Notes: a model not told the origin generated them from the letters alone. A DNA stretch of 64,000 bases from Flavobacterium silvaticum (GCF_012911565.1 NZ_JAAMPU010000102.1:124001-188000), one strand, 5' to 3'; shown: positions 17,354 to 27,276, counted from the stretch's first letter. Translations and numbers: made by a program.

Positions 17354-17728
17354 ATGAATTCCAAATTTACGATGATTGTAAGAATATTGCTTGGCCTTAT
17401 CCTTGTGGTATTCGGAAGCAATAAACTAGTCCATTTTTTACCCATGCAAATGCCAACTGGAAGTGCCGCCGATTTTATGAACTCTCTAGGTGCCACTGGC
17501 TATATTTTCCCCGTGGTAGGTGTTCTTGAAGTTTTTATCGGATTGATGCTGCTGCTCAAAAAGTGGGTTCCGTTCGTTATTATCCTGCTCGCACCGATTT
17601 CAATCAACATCTTGCTGTTCCATCTTTTTCTCGACATTCCGGGTGTCGTTGCTGCTTTGCTCGTAGTCGCATTCAACGGAATCCTGATTTATAAGCACTG
17701 GAGATTGTATCGTCCGTTGTTTCACTAA
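17354..17728 (+). CDS. DoxX-like inner-membrane protein
   Basis: 124 residues with four hydrophobic helices: the first in IVRILLGLILVVFGSNKL, the second in YIFPVVGVLEVFIGLMLLL, then WVPFVIILLAPISINILLF and GVVAALLVVAFNGILIY. The pattern fits the DoxX/SURF4-like family, which is broad and functionally diverse. A near-consensus -7 box (TATATTTT, 17314-17321) lies 32 bases upstream. Its end overlaps the LpxR-like gene by four bases, tail to tail. Confidence 0.8.
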   Translation: MNSKFTMIVRILLGLILVVFGSNKLVHFLPMQMPTGSAADFMNSLGATGYIFPVVGVLEVFIGLMLLLKKWVPFVIILLAPISINILLFHLFLDIPGVVAALLVVAFNGILIYKHWRLYRPLFH

Positions 17729-18645
17729 AACAGGTAGGATGCGGAGATGGATCCGTAGAAATATCCTTCATTCACCCAATTATCTGCTTCTTTTCCGCGA
17801 TAGACAAAAGCGTAAGAGAGGCAGATTTTTTTTGCCCTGTATTTTATTCCGGCTTCCCCAATGAATCGTACAGGAACCACATCCCAAGTCAGCGGGCTGT
17901 CGTCATTGAACGGACTGCCCTGGATTGTGGCATCGTAAAACTGATAGTTGACACCGGGAGAGATGTAGAAGAAGAGCTCTTTTTTTATCGGATTGCCTGA
18001 TTCGTTGCTGACAGCGGCTCCGTTCATAACCGACTCATATCTCGGAACGAGTTTCCAAAGACTCATCCGCGAAACCAAACCGGCCGAAATACTTGAAAAA
18101 GCCGTTCCGCCCATCGCATCGGCCTGTATTCCCAAATCGATATGGTTTGAAGATGCTACTTGCTGAATATATTGGAATCGCGCTTCAATGACCGGCGTGG
18201 ATTTTATCTGGTATTTCCATCCGTAGACCGGTTTATAATTGAATACTTTGTGGATGTTTTCCTGGACTTTTTCGGCTCCGGATTCAGGTCCGATGATGCC
18301 AAGAGTCGTCCCGAGTTTCAACACCGAACCGCTTTTGTAAAACCAGCCGCGCGTGTATTGTGCCGATAACAATCCGGCGAATGGCCTGTCGTGATAATTC
18401 GGGTCGGCGGCATCAACGGTTTGCGGATTGTAGATATATTGTCCGATTCGGAATTCGTTGGTTGATTTTACTGTCTTTTCCGATGTCTGATCAGAAACAT
18501 AACGATAGTAAAACTCGATGCCGTTGGTGTAATATTTATCGTTTACGGTCGATGTGAACAGATCGTTTTCCAATACTATCCCGCCTTCGTTTTTTTGCGC
18601 CTGGATCAGTAAAGGCAGCAGTAAGGTCAACAGAAAACATTTCAC
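17725..18645 (-). CDS. LpxR-like lipid A deacylase (outer membrane)
   Basis: 306 residues with a signal peptide (MKCFLLTLLLPLLIQAQ) and a beta-barrel ending in SISASYLF. LpxR-family marks are seen: VLENDLFTSTVNDKYYTNGI (with the Asn-Asp pair near the mature N-terminus) and DRPFAGLLSAQYTRGWFY. LpxR removes the 3'-acyloxyacyl group of lipid A; activity here is inferred. The start is GTG at 18643-18645, six bases after the mtgA stop, suggesting an envelope operon with mtgA. Confidence 0.82.
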   Translation of the reverse strand: MKCFLLTLLLPLLIQAQKNEGGIVLENDLFTSTVNDKYYTNGIEFYYRYVSDQTSEKTVKSTNEFRIGQYIYNPQTVDAADPNYHDRPFAGLLSAQYTRGWFYKSGSVLKLGTTLGIIGPESGAEKVQENIHKVFNYKPVYGWKYQIKSTPVIEARFQYIQQVASSNHIDLGIQADAMGGTAFSSISAGLVSRMSLWKLVPRYESVMNGAAVSNESGNPIKKELFFYISPGVNYQFYDATIQGSPFNDDSPLTWDVVPVRFIGEAGIKYRAKKICLSYAFVYRGKEADNWVNEGYFYGSISASYLF

Positions 18646-18651
18646 GGCAAA

Positions 18652-19329
18652 TCAATAATCAAGCTTAACGTAACGCATATGGTTCATGATGCGGTTTTTC
18701 CTCCGATTGATGTACGACGTTGAATTACTCGCGGCAAACTTTCGCGGATTCGGCAAGATGGCGGCTATTCCTGCGGCTTCGCGTTGTGTCAGTTTATCTG
18801 CATCTTTGCTGTACCAGAATCGCGATGCGGCCTGTGCGCCATACACACCATTGCCCATTTCGATACTGTTGAGATAGACTTCCATAATTCGTTCCTTGCT
18901 CCAGAAAACTTCTATCAGCACAGTGAAATAGGCTTCGAGGCCTTTGCGGATATAACTTCGGCCCTGCCATAGGAAAACGTTTTTTGCCGTTTGCTGGGAA
19001 ATGGTACTTCCGCCTCTTAGTTTCTTGCCTTTTTCATTGTTTTTGAATGCTTTTCCCATCGCATCGAAATCAAAGCCGTGATGCGTCAGGAACGTGGCAT
19101 CCTCACTCGCGATGACGGCTTTTTGTAAATGTGGAGAAATGTTATTGATGGATTCCCAGTCATGGGAAAAGTAGACTTCTTTTTTATCGGAAGTATTCTC
19201 GAAGAACCGGAAAGCCATCAAAGGCGTAAACGGAACCGGAACAAACCGGAACAGGATCACGAAAAAAATCGAAATCGCAAAGAACCATAACGTGGCTTTT
19301 TTGACAAAGCCGAATATTTTTTGTATCAT
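18652..19329 (-). CDS. mtgA: Monofunctional biosynthetic peptidoglycan transglycosylase
   Basis: 225-residue GT51 enzyme that polymerises lipid II without a transpeptidase domain. One N-terminal membrane helix (LWFFAISIFFVILFRFV), then the catalytic Glu motif IASEDATFLTHHGFDF, RGGSTISQQTAKNVFLW, and KERIMEVYLNSIEMGNGVYG. Length matches MtgA. One base separates it from the upstream FAD-oxidoreductase gene, with the LpxR-like gene following closely. Confidence 0.94.
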   Translation of the reverse strand: MIQKIFGFVKKATLWFFAISIFFVILFRFVPVPFTPLMAFRFFENTSDKKEVYFSHDWESINNISPHLQKAVIASEDATFLTHHGFDFDAMGKAFKNNEKGKKLRGGSTISQQTAKNVFLWQGRSYIRKGLEAYFTVLIEVFWSKERIMEVYLNSIEMGNGVYGAQAASRFWYSKDADKLTQREAAGIAAILPNPRKFAASNSTSYINRRKNRIMNHMRYVKLDY

Positions 19330-19330
19330 A

Positions 19331-20449
19331 TCAATCCAAACAAAGCCGCGCCAATTCCTGGCCTACGAGTGATCCGATGGCAACGCCCATTCCGCCGAGA
19401 CGTACGCCACAGCAGACATTAACGGACAGTTTTTCAATTATGGGTTGCTTGTCGCTTCCCATTCCCATGATGCCGCTCCACTTATGTTCTATCGAAAACG
19501 GCTTATTGGGTAAAATTACTTCTTTTAACAAGTGTTCCAAATGGTTTTGGATATTTTGATTGAGGTCGAATGCATCGGTTGATTCGGTTTCAAAATCGGT
19601 ATTTCGTCCGCCGCCAAAAAGAATGCGGTCGCCTATATTCCGGAAATAATAATAGCCACGGTCAAAGTGGAACGTGCCTTTTATGTCCAGATTTTTTATG
19701 GGCGACGTGACTAAGACCTGTGCCCGTGCAGGTTTTACGGCTCCTTTTGTCAATTGTCCGGCAAATCCGTTAGTGGCAAACAACAGCTTCTTTGCCTTGA
19801 AACTGAAATCACCTAAAGCCACGCTTACCGAATCGCCGTGGTCGTGAAAACCCGTTACGGATTGTCCGTTCATGATCCGGATTCCGGCAGAAACGGCTTT
19901 GTCCAATAAAGCCCGCATCATTTTTCCGGTGTCTATTTGTGCCTCGAACGGATTGAAAAGCACGTATTCTTGTATGCCACCAAATCCAAAACGATCGAGT
20001 TCTTTTGAAAAGACGTCGGATTTAAAGAAAGGGCGAAGGATTTCATTGACGAATGGAAGTTTCGATAATGCTTCGGAATATAACAATTCATCTTTCTCGA
20101 GAAAAAGTTCGTATCCGCCATACGGTTTAAAATCGATAGCTTCATCGCCGAGGTTTTTGCGTAACAACTGAAGTCCGTCCCATCTTCTTTGGATGAGTGA
20201 AATTAAGGTCTCTTCTTGATACGATGACAAATCGTCCATGATTTCAGAAAGACTCCCGAAACAGGCGAAACCGGCATTTTTAGTGCTCGCTCCTTCTGGC
20301 AAGCTGCCTTTTTCTATGATGAGGATGTTGCTGGCCGGAAATTGGCTTTTGAGTTCCAATGCAGTGTTGAGGCCGACAATTCCGCTTCCGGCGACCACAT
20401 AATCCACATGGGTAAACCACGATTGTATTTCCCAAAAACTCAGTTTCAT
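19331..20449 (-). CDS. FAD-dependent oxidoreductase, DAO family
   Basis: 372 residues. The dinucleotide-binding motif is VDYVVAGSGIVGLNTALELK near residue 15, followed by LIIEKGSLPEGASTKNAGFA, which is typical of D-amino-acid-oxidase-type flavoenzymes (NAGFA loop). The C-terminal part shows HKWSGIMGMGSDKQPIIEKL and GVRLGGMGVAIGSLVGQELA. The substrate cannot be deduced. It heads a tight minus-strand run with mtgA and the LpxR-like gene. Confidence 0.85.
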   Translation of the reverse strand: MKLSFWEIQSWFTHVDYVVAGSGIVGLNTALELKSQFPASNILIIEKGSLPEGASTKNAGFACFGSLSEIMDDLSSYQEETLISLIQRRWDGLQLLRKNLGDEAIDFKPYGGYELFLEKDELLYSEALSKLPFVNEILRPFFKSDVFSKELDRFGFGGIQEYVLFNPFEAQIDTGKMMRALLDKAVSAGIRIMNGQSVTGFHDHGDSVSVALGDFSFKAKKLLFATNGFAGQLTKGAVKPARAQVLVTSPIKNLDIKGTFHFDRGYYYFRNIGDRILFGGGRNTDFETESTDAFDLNQNIQNHLEHLLKEVILPNKPFSIEHKWSGIMGMGSDKQPIIEKLSVNVCCGVRLGGMGVAIGSLVGQELARLCLD

Positions 20450-20576
20450 GGATTTTTTTATAAAAATACGGTATTATCCAAATCCGAATCTAAAGTTCCT
20501 ACTTGTGTTTTCAACGAGTTTTAAGCAGTCTGCATCGGTCAAAATGCGTACTTTTAGCCGTCTAATTTTTTCGGTC

Positions 20577-22484
20577 ATGACCAAACAAATCAAAACTGTA
20601 ATCGCAAGCCTGTTGCTTATGAGTGTTGCATCCGCACAAAATAAAATGACTCCCGAAACCCTTTGGAGCCTGGGCCGAGTGTCCGCAATCGGAATTTCAA
20701 AAGACGCAAAAAATCTGGTGTATCGGGTTTCCACGCCGAATGTTGCCGAAAACAAATCGGCTTCAAAATATTATTCTGTGCCGATTGCCGGCGGAAATGC
20801 AACAGAAGTTTCAGATTACAAATCGTTGGTTGCCGATAAGAACGTGTCATCTGACGGGAAATATCTATTGTATTCAGATGAAGTCAAAATAGACAAAGTG
20901 AACGGAAAAGATTTCTATCCGGAGCTTACAAAGTCTGATGTCCAGGTTTACAATAGTCTTGATTACCGTCATTGGGATACGTGGAATACAGGTTCGTTCA
21001 ACCATGTCATGTTCCGTGAAAACAAATCGGGAACCACGGGAACCGATATCATGAAAGGCGAGGCATTCGATTCTCCCCAAAAACCATTCGGTGGCGATGA
21101 AGATTACATTTGGTCGCCAGATGCGAAAAGTATCATTTATGTTTCGAAGAAGAAATCCGGGACGGAATATGCCATCAGCACCAATACGGATATTTATCAG
21201 TACGATATCGCTTCCGGAAAAACCATAAACAGATCCGAAGGTAATTTAGGTTACGACACACATCCTGATTTTTCACCTCAGGGTTACCTGACGTGGCTTC
21301 AGATGAAACGCGATGGTTATGAATCGGATAAAAACGACATTATAGTCGATTTCAACGGTTTAAAGATGAACCTGACGTTAAATTGGGACGGAACTGTTGA
21401 CGATTACAAATGGAGCCCGGACGGAAAGAAAATCTATTTCACGGCTGCCGTCGATGGGACAAAGCAGTTATTTGAAGTCAATTTTCCCGGAAAGACAAAG
21501 ATTGCCGTCCAAGTGAACCAGGTCACAAACGGTGATTTCGACGTGAATGACATTATTGGTTTTTCAGGCGATTTGATTTTGCTGAGCCGCGGCGATATGA
21601 ACCACGCTTCTGAATTGTTTTCTTACGACCTTGGAAAGGCCAAATGGAATCAGCTGACAACCGTTAATAAGGCAACTTATGATACAATGGCATTAAGTAA
21701 AACCGAGCGTCGTTATGTGACTACTACCGATGGAAAAAAGATGCTGGTCTGGGTAATCCTGCCTCCTGCCTTTGACCCTAACAAGAAATATCCAACCCTT
21801 TTGTATTGTCAGGGCGGACCACAATCGGCATTGACACAATTCTATTCTTTCCGATGGAATTTCCAGCTCATGGCTGCCAACGGATACATTGTAGTAGCAC
21901 CGAACAGACGAGGCATGCCGGGTCATGGGGTCGAATGGAACGAAGCTATTTCCAAAGATTGGGGCGGACAGGTGATGCGTGATTATTTATCGGCTATCGA
22001 TGATGTCGCGAAGGAAAAATATGTAGATAAGGCACGTTTGGGCTGTGTCGGAGCAAGCTTTGGCGGGTATTCTGTTTTTTATCTGGCGGGAATCCATCAA
22101 AAAAGATTCAAAAGCTTTATTTCTCACGATGGGGTTTTCAACCTTGAGAGCATGTATGGAACCACCGAAGAAGTTTTCTTTAACAACTGGGATCACGGCG
22201 GGCCGTATTGGGATAAATCAAATACCGATGCCCAAAAGGCTTATTCTGAATTCAACCCGATCAATAATGTGGCAAAATGGGATACGCCAATCATGATTGT
22301 CCAGGGTGGCAAGGATTACCGTGTTCCAATTGGACAGGCACAAGAGGCGTTCCAGGCGGCGCAACTCAGGGGAATCAAAAGCCGATTGCTTTATTTCCCG
22401 GAAGAAAACCATTGGGTAACACAACCACAAAACGGAATGGTCTGGCAACGTGAGTTCTTCAAGTGGCTTAAGGAGACGTTGTAA
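20577..22484 (+). CDS. Exported S9-family (prolyl oligopeptidase type) peptidase
   Basis: 635 residues from the ATG at 20577, which begins a signal peptide (QIKTVIASLLLMSVASAQ). The N-terminal part is a WD40/beta-propeller-like domain (WSPDAKSIIYVSKK, WSPDGKKIYFTAAVDG), and the C-terminal alpha/beta hydrolase has the nucleophile in GCVGASFGGYSVF, the Asp in IVQGGKDYRVPIG and the His in EENHWV. It is a periplasmic dipeptidyl- or acylaminoacyl-peptidase-like enzyme. The frame is open upstream to 20448 but that part lacks protein-like character and overlaps the oxidoreductase start. A TACTTTTA box lies about 20 bases upstream. Confidence 0.92.
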   Translation: MTKQIKTVIASLLLMSVASAQNKMTPETLWSLGRVSAIGISKDAKNLVYRVSTPNVAENKSASKYYSVPIAGGNATEVSDYKSLVADKNVSSDGKYLLYSDEVKIDKVNGKDFYPELTKSDVQVYNSLDYRHWDTWNTGSFNHVMFRENKSGTTGTDIMKGEAFDSPQKPFGGDEDYIWSPDAKSIIYVSKKKSGTEYAISTNTDIYQYDIASGKTINRSEGNLGYDTHPDFSPQGYLTWLQMKRDGYESDKNDIIVDFNGLKMNLTLNWDGTVDDYKWSPDGKKIYFTAAVDGTKQLFEVNFPGKTKIAVQVNQVTNGDFDVNDIIGFSGDLILLSRGDMNHASELFSYDLGKAKWNQLTTVNKATYDTMALSKTERRYVTTTDGKKMLVWVILPPAFDPNKKYPTLLYCQGGPQSALTQFYSFRWNFQLMAANGYIVVAPNRRGMPGHGVEWNEAISKDWGGQVMRDYLSAIDDVAKEKYVDKARLGCVGASFGGYSVFYLAGIHQKRFKSFISHDGVFNLESMYGTTEEVFFNNWDHGGPYWDKSNTDAQKAYSEFNPINNVAKWDTPIMIVQGGKDYRVPIGQAQEAFQAAQLRGIKSRLLYFPEENHWVTQPQNGMVWQREFFKWLKETL

Positions 22485-22561
22485 AAACTTACAATTATCA
22501 TTTTATTTGCGAATATTTACATTTTTAATATTCGCATTATGAGACTTTTTCATTTTTCATT

Positions 22562-22569
22562 TATATTTG
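22562..22569 (+). promoter_or_regulatory. -7 box TATATTTG of the 22588 gene
   Basis: Perfect TAnnTTTG, 18 bases before the ATG at 22588. Confidence 0.5.
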
Positions 22570-22587
22570 GTATACCCAAATTGATGA

Positions 22588-23265
22588 ATGATGAAACTGA
22601 TATTCAAAATTTTACTGTTATTTCCGGTAGTTGTTTCGTCTCAGGTAGGAGTCAATACTACCTCTCCAACTACAATGCTTGATGTTAATGGCGATATGCG
22701 AATCAGGACTGTGCCTTTGACCACGAGTGAAACTATTGCGAAGGATTCCGTTCTGGCTATAGACAAGAAAGGTTATGTGTATCGCATCTCATCCAAGACC
22801 ATAGTCCAGAATTACCTCAAAACCTTTGTAAAAGGAGGGTTTACGGCCACTGCAGACCAATCGCTGACGCTGACATCGGGAACCGTCCAGATTCCATTTA
22901 ATTATGAGGAATTCGATGAGAATAATGAATATGTCCCGTCAAATGCGACTTTTACGGCCAAGAATGCTGGCATTTATGCTATCGGTGTGCAGATAAAGGC
23001 GAATAATTCAGTGACTGTCGCGTCTAACTTCGGAGTCGCCATCCTGAAAAATAATGTGGTTATTGCCAGGAACGGTTTTGCAAATGTAGGAATCACTATT
23101 TTGACTGTTACCGTAAATGTAACGCCGCCCATCCGGAGCGTACAGACTTTAGTGAAACTGAATACCGGAGACACAATCAAATTCAACGTTTACAGCGATC
23201 TCGTAAATGCGGGGCTGCTAAGCGCCAAAGAAGATTCATTTTTTACCATACAACAAGTTCATTAA
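22588..23265 (+). CDS. Exported C1q/TNF-like protein
   Basis: 225 residues with a signal peptide (LIFKILLLFPVVVSSQ). After it comes the short motif VGVNTTSPTTMLDVNGDMRI, common at the mature N-terminus of flavobacterial surface proteins, then a C-terminal beta-rich domain (about 85-225, FTAKNAGIYAIGVQIKA and SVQTLVKLNTGDTIKFNV) that resembles C1q/TNF jelly rolls. Probably secreted or surface-exposed. No sorting tail is seen. A strong terminator follows. Confidence 0.78.
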   Translation: MMKLIFKILLLFPVVVSSQVGVNTTSPTTMLDVNGDMRIRTVPLTTSETIAKDSVLAIDKKGYVYRISSKTIVQNYLKTFVKGGFTATADQSLTLTSGTVQIPFNYEEFDENNEYVPSNATFTAKNAGIYAIGVQIKANNSVTVASNFGVAILKNNVVIARNGFANVGITILTVTVNVTPPIRSVQTLVKLNTGDTIKFNVYSDLVNAGLLSAKEDSFFTIQQVH

Positions 23266-23267
23266 AC

Positions 23268-23298
23268 AAAAAAGCCCGTAATCAAACGGGCTTTTTTT
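23268..23298 (+). terminator. Terminator between the C1q-like gene and accC (bidirectional)
   Basis: Stem AAGCCCGT/ACGGGCTT with T-run on plus and A-run giving T-run on minus; ends both convergent genes. It overlaps the accC stop region. Confidence 0.85.
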
Positions 23299-24646
23299 AT
23301 TCTACAGGTTCTTTCATTTTAAAAGATTCCATGAATTTTGTGGTATAATTTCCTTCCACATAATCGGGTTCATCCATAAGCTGGCGGTGGAAAGGGATAG
23401 TGGTTTTGACACCTTCGATCACAAATTCATCAAGTGCGCGTTTCATCTTATTGATGGCTTCCTGACGCGTTTGTGCCGTAGTGATCAGTTTAGCGATCAT
23501 CGAATCATAATTCGGTGGAATGGTATAACCGGCGTATACGTGTGTGTCAAGCCGAACTCCATGTCCGCCAGGGGCATGCAACGTAGTGATTTTTCCAGGA
23601 GACGGACGAAAATCATTATACGGATCTTCGGCATTGATACGACATTCGATAGCATGCAATTGCGGCATATAATTCTTTCCGGAAATAGGCACACCAGCAG
23701 CGACAAGTATCTGTTCACGAATCAAGTCATAATCGATGACCTGTTCCGTAATCGGATGCTCCACCTGGATACGTGTGTTCATTTCCATGAAGTAGAAATT
23801 TCGGTCTTTATCAACCAAAAATTCCACGGTTCCGGCACCTTCGTATTTGATGAATTCGGCAGCACGTACGGCGGCAGCGCCCATTTTTTCACGAAGTTCG
23901 TCTGTCATGAAAGGAGAAGGTGTTTCTTCGGTAAGTTTCTGGTGACGACGTTGTACCGAACAATCCCTTTCAGATAAATGGCATGCTTTTCCATAGGCAT
24001 CACCAACAACCTGGATTTCGATGTGACGTGGCTCTTCGATGAGTTTTTCCATATACATGCCGTCGTTCCCGAATGAAGCAGCAGCTTCCTGACGCGCACT
24101 TTCCCAGGCTTTTTCAAGCTCTTCTTCTTTCCAGATGGCGCGCATTCCTTTTCCACCGCCACCGGCAGTAGCTTTCATCATCACCGGATAGCCTGATTCT
24201 TTGGCTACTTTTCTGGCGTGTTCCAAAGATTCCAATAAACCATCGGAACCAGGAACGCAAGGTACGCCAGCCGCTTTCATGGTAGCTTTTGCGGTAGCCT
24301 TGTCGCCCATTTTCTCGATCATTTCAGGTGAGGCGCCAATGAATTTGATGCCGTGTTCCTGACAGATTTTTGAGAATTTCGCGTTTTCAGAAAGGAATCC
24401 GTAACCCGGATGTATCGCATCGGCATTGGTGATTTCTGCCGCAGCAATAATGTTTGACATTTTAAGGTAAGACAAATTGCTTGGTGGCGGCCCAATGCAA
24501 ACGGCTTCATCGGCGAATTTCACGTGAAGGCTTTCGGCATCGGCTGTCGAATAAACCGCAACTGTCTTTATTCCCATTTCGCGGCAGGTACGAATGACGC
24601 GCAGTGCGATTTCGCCCCTGTTGGCGATCAGTATCTTTTTAAACAT
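23297..24646 (-). CDS. accC: Acetyl-CoA carboxylase biotin carboxylase subunit
   Basis: 449 residues from [20 protein letters not shown] at 24646. It carboxylates biotin on AccB using ATP and bicarbonate, the first step of fatty acid synthesis. The ATP-grasp glycine loop [14 protein letters not shown], the [16 protein letters not shown] block and [19 protein letters not shown] are all present. The open frame continues 19 codons upstream, but the conserved start is internal. It ends the yceD-rpmF-fabH-accB-accC run. Confidence 0.97.
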   Translation of the reverse strand: MFKKILIANRGEIALRVIRTCREMGIKTVAVYSTADAESLHVKFADEAVCIGPPPSNLSYLKMSNIIAAAEITNADAIHPGYGFLSENAKFSKICQEHGIKFIGASPEMIEKMGDKATAKATMKAAGVPCVPGSDGLLESLEHARKVAKESGYPVMMKATAGGGGKGMRAIWKEEELEKAWESARQEAAASFGNDGMYMEKLIEEPRHIEIQVVGDAYGKACHLSERDCSVQRRHQKLTEETPSPFMTDELREKMGAAAVRAAEFIKYEGAGTVEFLVDKDRNFYFMEMNTRIQVEHPITEQVIDYDLIREQILVAAGVPISGKNYMPQLHAIECRINAEDPYNDFRPSPGKITTLHAPGGHGVRLDTHVYAGYTIPPNYDSMIAKLITTAQTRQEAINKMKRALDEFVIEGVKTTIPFHRQLMDEPDYVEGNYTTKFMESFKMKEPVE

Positions 24647-24733
24647 AAGAGTCTGTTTTAAATGAAAAATGCTGGGTTCGGGATTCCAAACGAGAAGCCT
24701 CATTCAAACATCCAAACCCAACATTATAATAAC

Positions 24734-25219
24734 TTATGACGGATCTACAAGGAACAACGGTTGGTCGAATTCCACCGGAGACATATCGTCTACAAGGATT
24801 TTTACGATTTTCCCTGCGTATTCAGATTCGATTTCATTGAACAGTTTCATCGCCTCGATTACACACAATACATCGCCTTTAGCAATCGTACTTCCCACTT
24901 CAACATACATTGGTTTGTCTGGAGACGGTTTGCGATAGAAAGTTCCGATAATCGGAGATTTGATTGTGATGAATTTTGAATCTTCAGATGCAGGTGCAGC
25001 AGCTGATGCGACAGGAGCCGATTGGGTCGGCGCGGCAACCGGAGCGGCGGCCTGTGGCAATTGGGCAACCGGTGCCTGCTGGATGTAAGTCACCTCTGGC
25101 GCACTTGGTTCTGTGGTAGTTTTAATGGTGATTTTGAAATCGTCCATTTCCAGTTTGACTTCCGTCGCTCCGGACTTGGCGACAAAACGGATGAGGTTTT
25201 GAATTTCTCTGATATCCAT
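24734..25219 (-). CDS. accB: Biotin carboxyl carrier protein of acetyl-CoA carboxylase
   Basis: 161 residues starting at MDIREIQNLIRFVAKSG (25219). N-terminal helix-loop part, an Ala/Pro/Gln-rich linker (about 50-80), and a C-terminal biotinyl domain with the biotinylated Lys in VIEAMKLFNEIE. The longer frame to 25285 overlaps the fabH stop and is not family-like. It lies 87 bases upstream of accC and 23 bases after fabH. Confidence 0.96.
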   Translation of the reverse strand: MDIREIQNLIRFVAKSGATEVKLEMDDFKITIKTTTEPSAPEVTYIQQAPVAQLPQAAAPVAAPTQSAPVASAAAPASEDSKFITIKSPIIGTFYRKPSPDKPMYVEVGSTIAKGDVLCVIEAMKLFNEIESEYAGKIVKILVDDMSPVEFDQPLFLVDPS

Positions 25220-25242
25220 GTTATAGTGTTTTTGTCTGTTTT

Positions 25243-26241
25243 TTAATTTGAATCGTACGCCCATTTCAGGTAAATGGCTCCCCATGTGAATCCGCCGCCG
25301 AAAGCCGCGAAGATAAGGTTATCTCCTTTTTTGAAATTCTTTTCGAAATCGCTCAAAAGCAATGGTAAGGTTCCCGAAGTCGTATTTCCGTAACGTTCGA
25401 TGTTTACCGGAACTTTGGCTTCGTCAAGATCCATTCTGGAAGCGGTTGCATCAATGATGCGTTTATTCGCTTGGTGCGCAATGAGCCAATTGACATCGTC
25501 TTTTGTCAGGTTGTTGCGCTCCATGATTTTTTCAGATACGTCGGCCATTCCCGTCACGGCATATTTGAAGACGGTTTTTCCATCCTGGTAAACGTAATGC
25601 TGGCCGTTTTCTACGGTTTCCTTCGATGCCGGAAGCAATGATCCGCCTGCGTCGATCTTCAGGTATTCACGCCCGATACCGTCGCTTCTGAGAAATTCGT
25701 CGACCAATCCGAGGCCTTCTTCATTCGGCTCGAAAAGCGCTGCGCCGGCTCCGTCACCAAAAATGATGCAGGTGGCGCGATCTGTATAATCAATGATCGA
25801 AGACATTTTATCGGCACCAATCACCAATACTTTTTTATAACGACCGCTCTGGATGTAGGCAGCGGCGGTTGACATTCCGTAAAGAAAACTCGAACATGCG
25901 GCCTGAAGGTCGTAGGCAAAAGCGTTGACGGCTCCAATTTGGGTTGCTACATATACTGCGGTTGCGGCTACGGGCATATCTGGTGTGGCCGTAGCCAAAA
26001 GCACCATGTCGATTTCTTCCGGGTTGATATTGCCGCGCTGCAAAAGGTCTTTCGCGGCCATGATAGCAAGGTAGGAAGTTCCTTTGCTGTTGTCTTTAAG
26101 AATCCGGCGTTCCTTGATTCCGGTTCGGCTTGTGATCCACTCGTCATTGGTTTCGACCATGGTTTCGAGGACTTTATTGGAAAGTACGAAATCCGGTACA
26201 TATCCGCCGACAGCTGTAATAGCGGCTGTGATCTTACTCAT
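25243..26241 (-). CDS. fabH: Beta-ketoacyl-ACP synthase III
   Basis: 332 residues; condenses acetyl-CoA with malonyl-ACP to start fatty acid synthesis. Catalytic Cys in DLQAACSSFLYGMSTA, His in WLIAHQANKRIIDA and Asn in IERYGNTTSGTLPLLL. N-terminus ITAVGGYVPDFVLSN and EWITSRTGIKERRI are standard. Part of the fatty-acid/ribosomal L32 operon; in many relatives plsX lies between rpmF and fabH, but no plsX is present in the 165-base gap here. Confidence 0.97.
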   Translation of the reverse strand: MSKITAAITAVGGYVPDFVLSNKVLETMVETNDEWITSRTGIKERRILKDNSKGTSYLAIMAAKDLLQRGNINPEEIDMVLLATATPDMPVAATAVYVATQIGAVNAFAYDLQAACSSFLYGMSTAAAYIQSGRYKKVLVIGADKMSSIIDYTDRATCIIFGDGAGAALFEPNEEGLGLVDEFLRSDGIGREYLKIDAGGSLLPASKETVENGQHYVYQDGKTVFKYAVTGMADVSEKIMERNNLTKDDVNWLIAHQANKRIIDATASRMDLDEAKVPVNIERYGNTTSGTLPLLLSDFEKNFKKGDNLIFAAFGGGFTWGAIYLKWAYDSN

Positions 26242-26356
26242 AGGTTGTGCTAAATTTTCCCGGGAAAATTATTTCCCTAAAAAGGTTGGAAGGTACAAAA
26301 AAATTCAAAACGCTTTAGTTTCCGCAACCGATTTAGCTGCCGAAAATAGCTGTAAC

Positions 26357-26383
26357 AAAAAAAACTCCCACAAGGTGAGAGTT
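26357..26383 (-). terminator. Terminator after rpmF
   Basis: On minus: stem AACTCTCACC/GGGAGTT with a run of eight T. It lies between rpmF and fabH, so fabH may also have its own promoter. Confidence 0.7.
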
Positions 26384-26406
26384 CTGTTTTCCTGATTGAC
26401 TAATAC

Positions 26407-26601
26407 TTATGCAACAGCAATTTGCTTGTCGATAACAACCTGGCCTCTGTAGTACATTTTACCTTCATGCCAGTAAGCACGGTGGTACAAATGCGCCTCA
26501 CCGGTTACCGGACAGGTAGCGATTTGAGCAGGAGTAGCTTTGTAATGAGTCCTTCTTTTATCTCTTCTGGTCTTGGAAACCTTTCTCTTAGGATGTGCCA
26601 T
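26407..26601 (-). CDS. rpmF: 50S ribosomal protein L32
   Basis: 64 residues: [20 protein letters not shown] at the start is diagnostic, with [16 protein letters not shown] in place of a full zinc ribbon (one Cys left), as is common in this phylum. It follows the yceD-family gene by six bases. Confidence 0.97.
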   Translation of the reverse strand: MAHPKRKVSKTRRDKRRTHYKATPAQIATCPVTGEAHLYHRAYWHEGKMYYRGQVVIDKQIAVA

Positions 26602-26607
26602 TTTACT

Positions 26608-27156
26608 CTATTTTTTATCTTTTAACAGTGACTTTAATTTGTCCCAACGCGGGTCGGTATCTTCTTTTATTTCTTGCTTTTTTTCGGTCTTTGCCGCTTT
26701 TTTCATTTGGTTGAGTACGTCGAGCGCTTCGTGCTTCAGCGTTCCGTCCTTTATTCCCGGATGTATCCGCTTTAAAGGAATCGAAAGTGCGATCATCTCA
26801 TAAATGTATTGTGCCACATTTACCTGGTGTTCGCCATGAGGCAGGATCAGCAACTCTTCGTTGTCGTCGTTGAACTCGTCCCCGAACTGCACGATAAGAT
26901 CCATTTTTCCTTTGACGGGCAAATCAAAATATTCACCGGTCAGATCACACGGAACATAAACGGTTCCCGAATGCTTAAATGTCAATTCAAGCATAGTGCT
27001 TTTCTTATCGAGCTGGACTTTGACTTTTATGTCGCAACGTTCAAACTCATCGTAACCAAATTCGTCAAAGAACTTTTTGTCAATCTGATATTCAAATTGG
27101 TGTTTTCCCAGTTTCAATCCCGCAAACGGAATCAAAAATTCATTCAGCTGTTTCAT
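26608..27156 (-). CDS. yceD: YceD/DUF177 family protein
   Basis: 182 residues from MKQLNEFLIPFAGLKLGKHQ (27156). YceD-family proteins are linked to 23S rRNA/ribosome assembly and almost always sit beside rpmF, as here. Conserved pieces are YVPCDLTGEYFDLPVKG and the C-terminal DPRWDKLKSLLKD. The upstream alternative TTG at 27165 is less likely. Transcribed from a -7 box about 113 bases upstream (27269-27276, TATCTTTG), giving a rather long leader in which I see no recognised riboswitch. Confidence 0.92.
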   Translation of the reverse strand: MKQLNEFLIPFAGLKLGKHQFEYQIDKKFFDEFGYDEFERCDIKVKVQLDKKSTMLELTFKHSGTVYVPCDLTGEYFDLPVKGKMDLIVQFGDEFNDDNEELLILPHGEHQVNVAQYIYEMIALSIPLKRIHPGIKDGTLKHEALDVLNQMKKAAKTEKKQEIKEDTDPRWDKLKSLLKDKK

Positions 27157-27268
27157 CTGATCCAAGATAATCTATTTCGGTCTCAGTTGGAACTCGCAAG
27201 CTTCTCAATTATTGTGAAAAGACGCTTGTTTCATCACAACGCAATTCGCCCCTGACGTTTCGGGTGTG

Positions 27269-27276
27269 CAAAGATA
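27269..27276 (-). promoter_or_regulatory. -7 box TATCTTTG upstream of yceD
   Basis: Perfect TAnnTTTG on the minus strand; the resulting 5' UTR would be about 105 bases. Confidence 0.45.

Noticed and set aside
26242..26406. Missing plsX between rpmF and fabH
   Set aside because: plsX is often but not always in this cluster; its absence here says nothing about the genome as a whole.
27157..27276. Possible riboswitch in the 105-base yceD leader
   Set aside because: I could not recognise any known aptamer fold or a terminator/start-masking hairpin in it.
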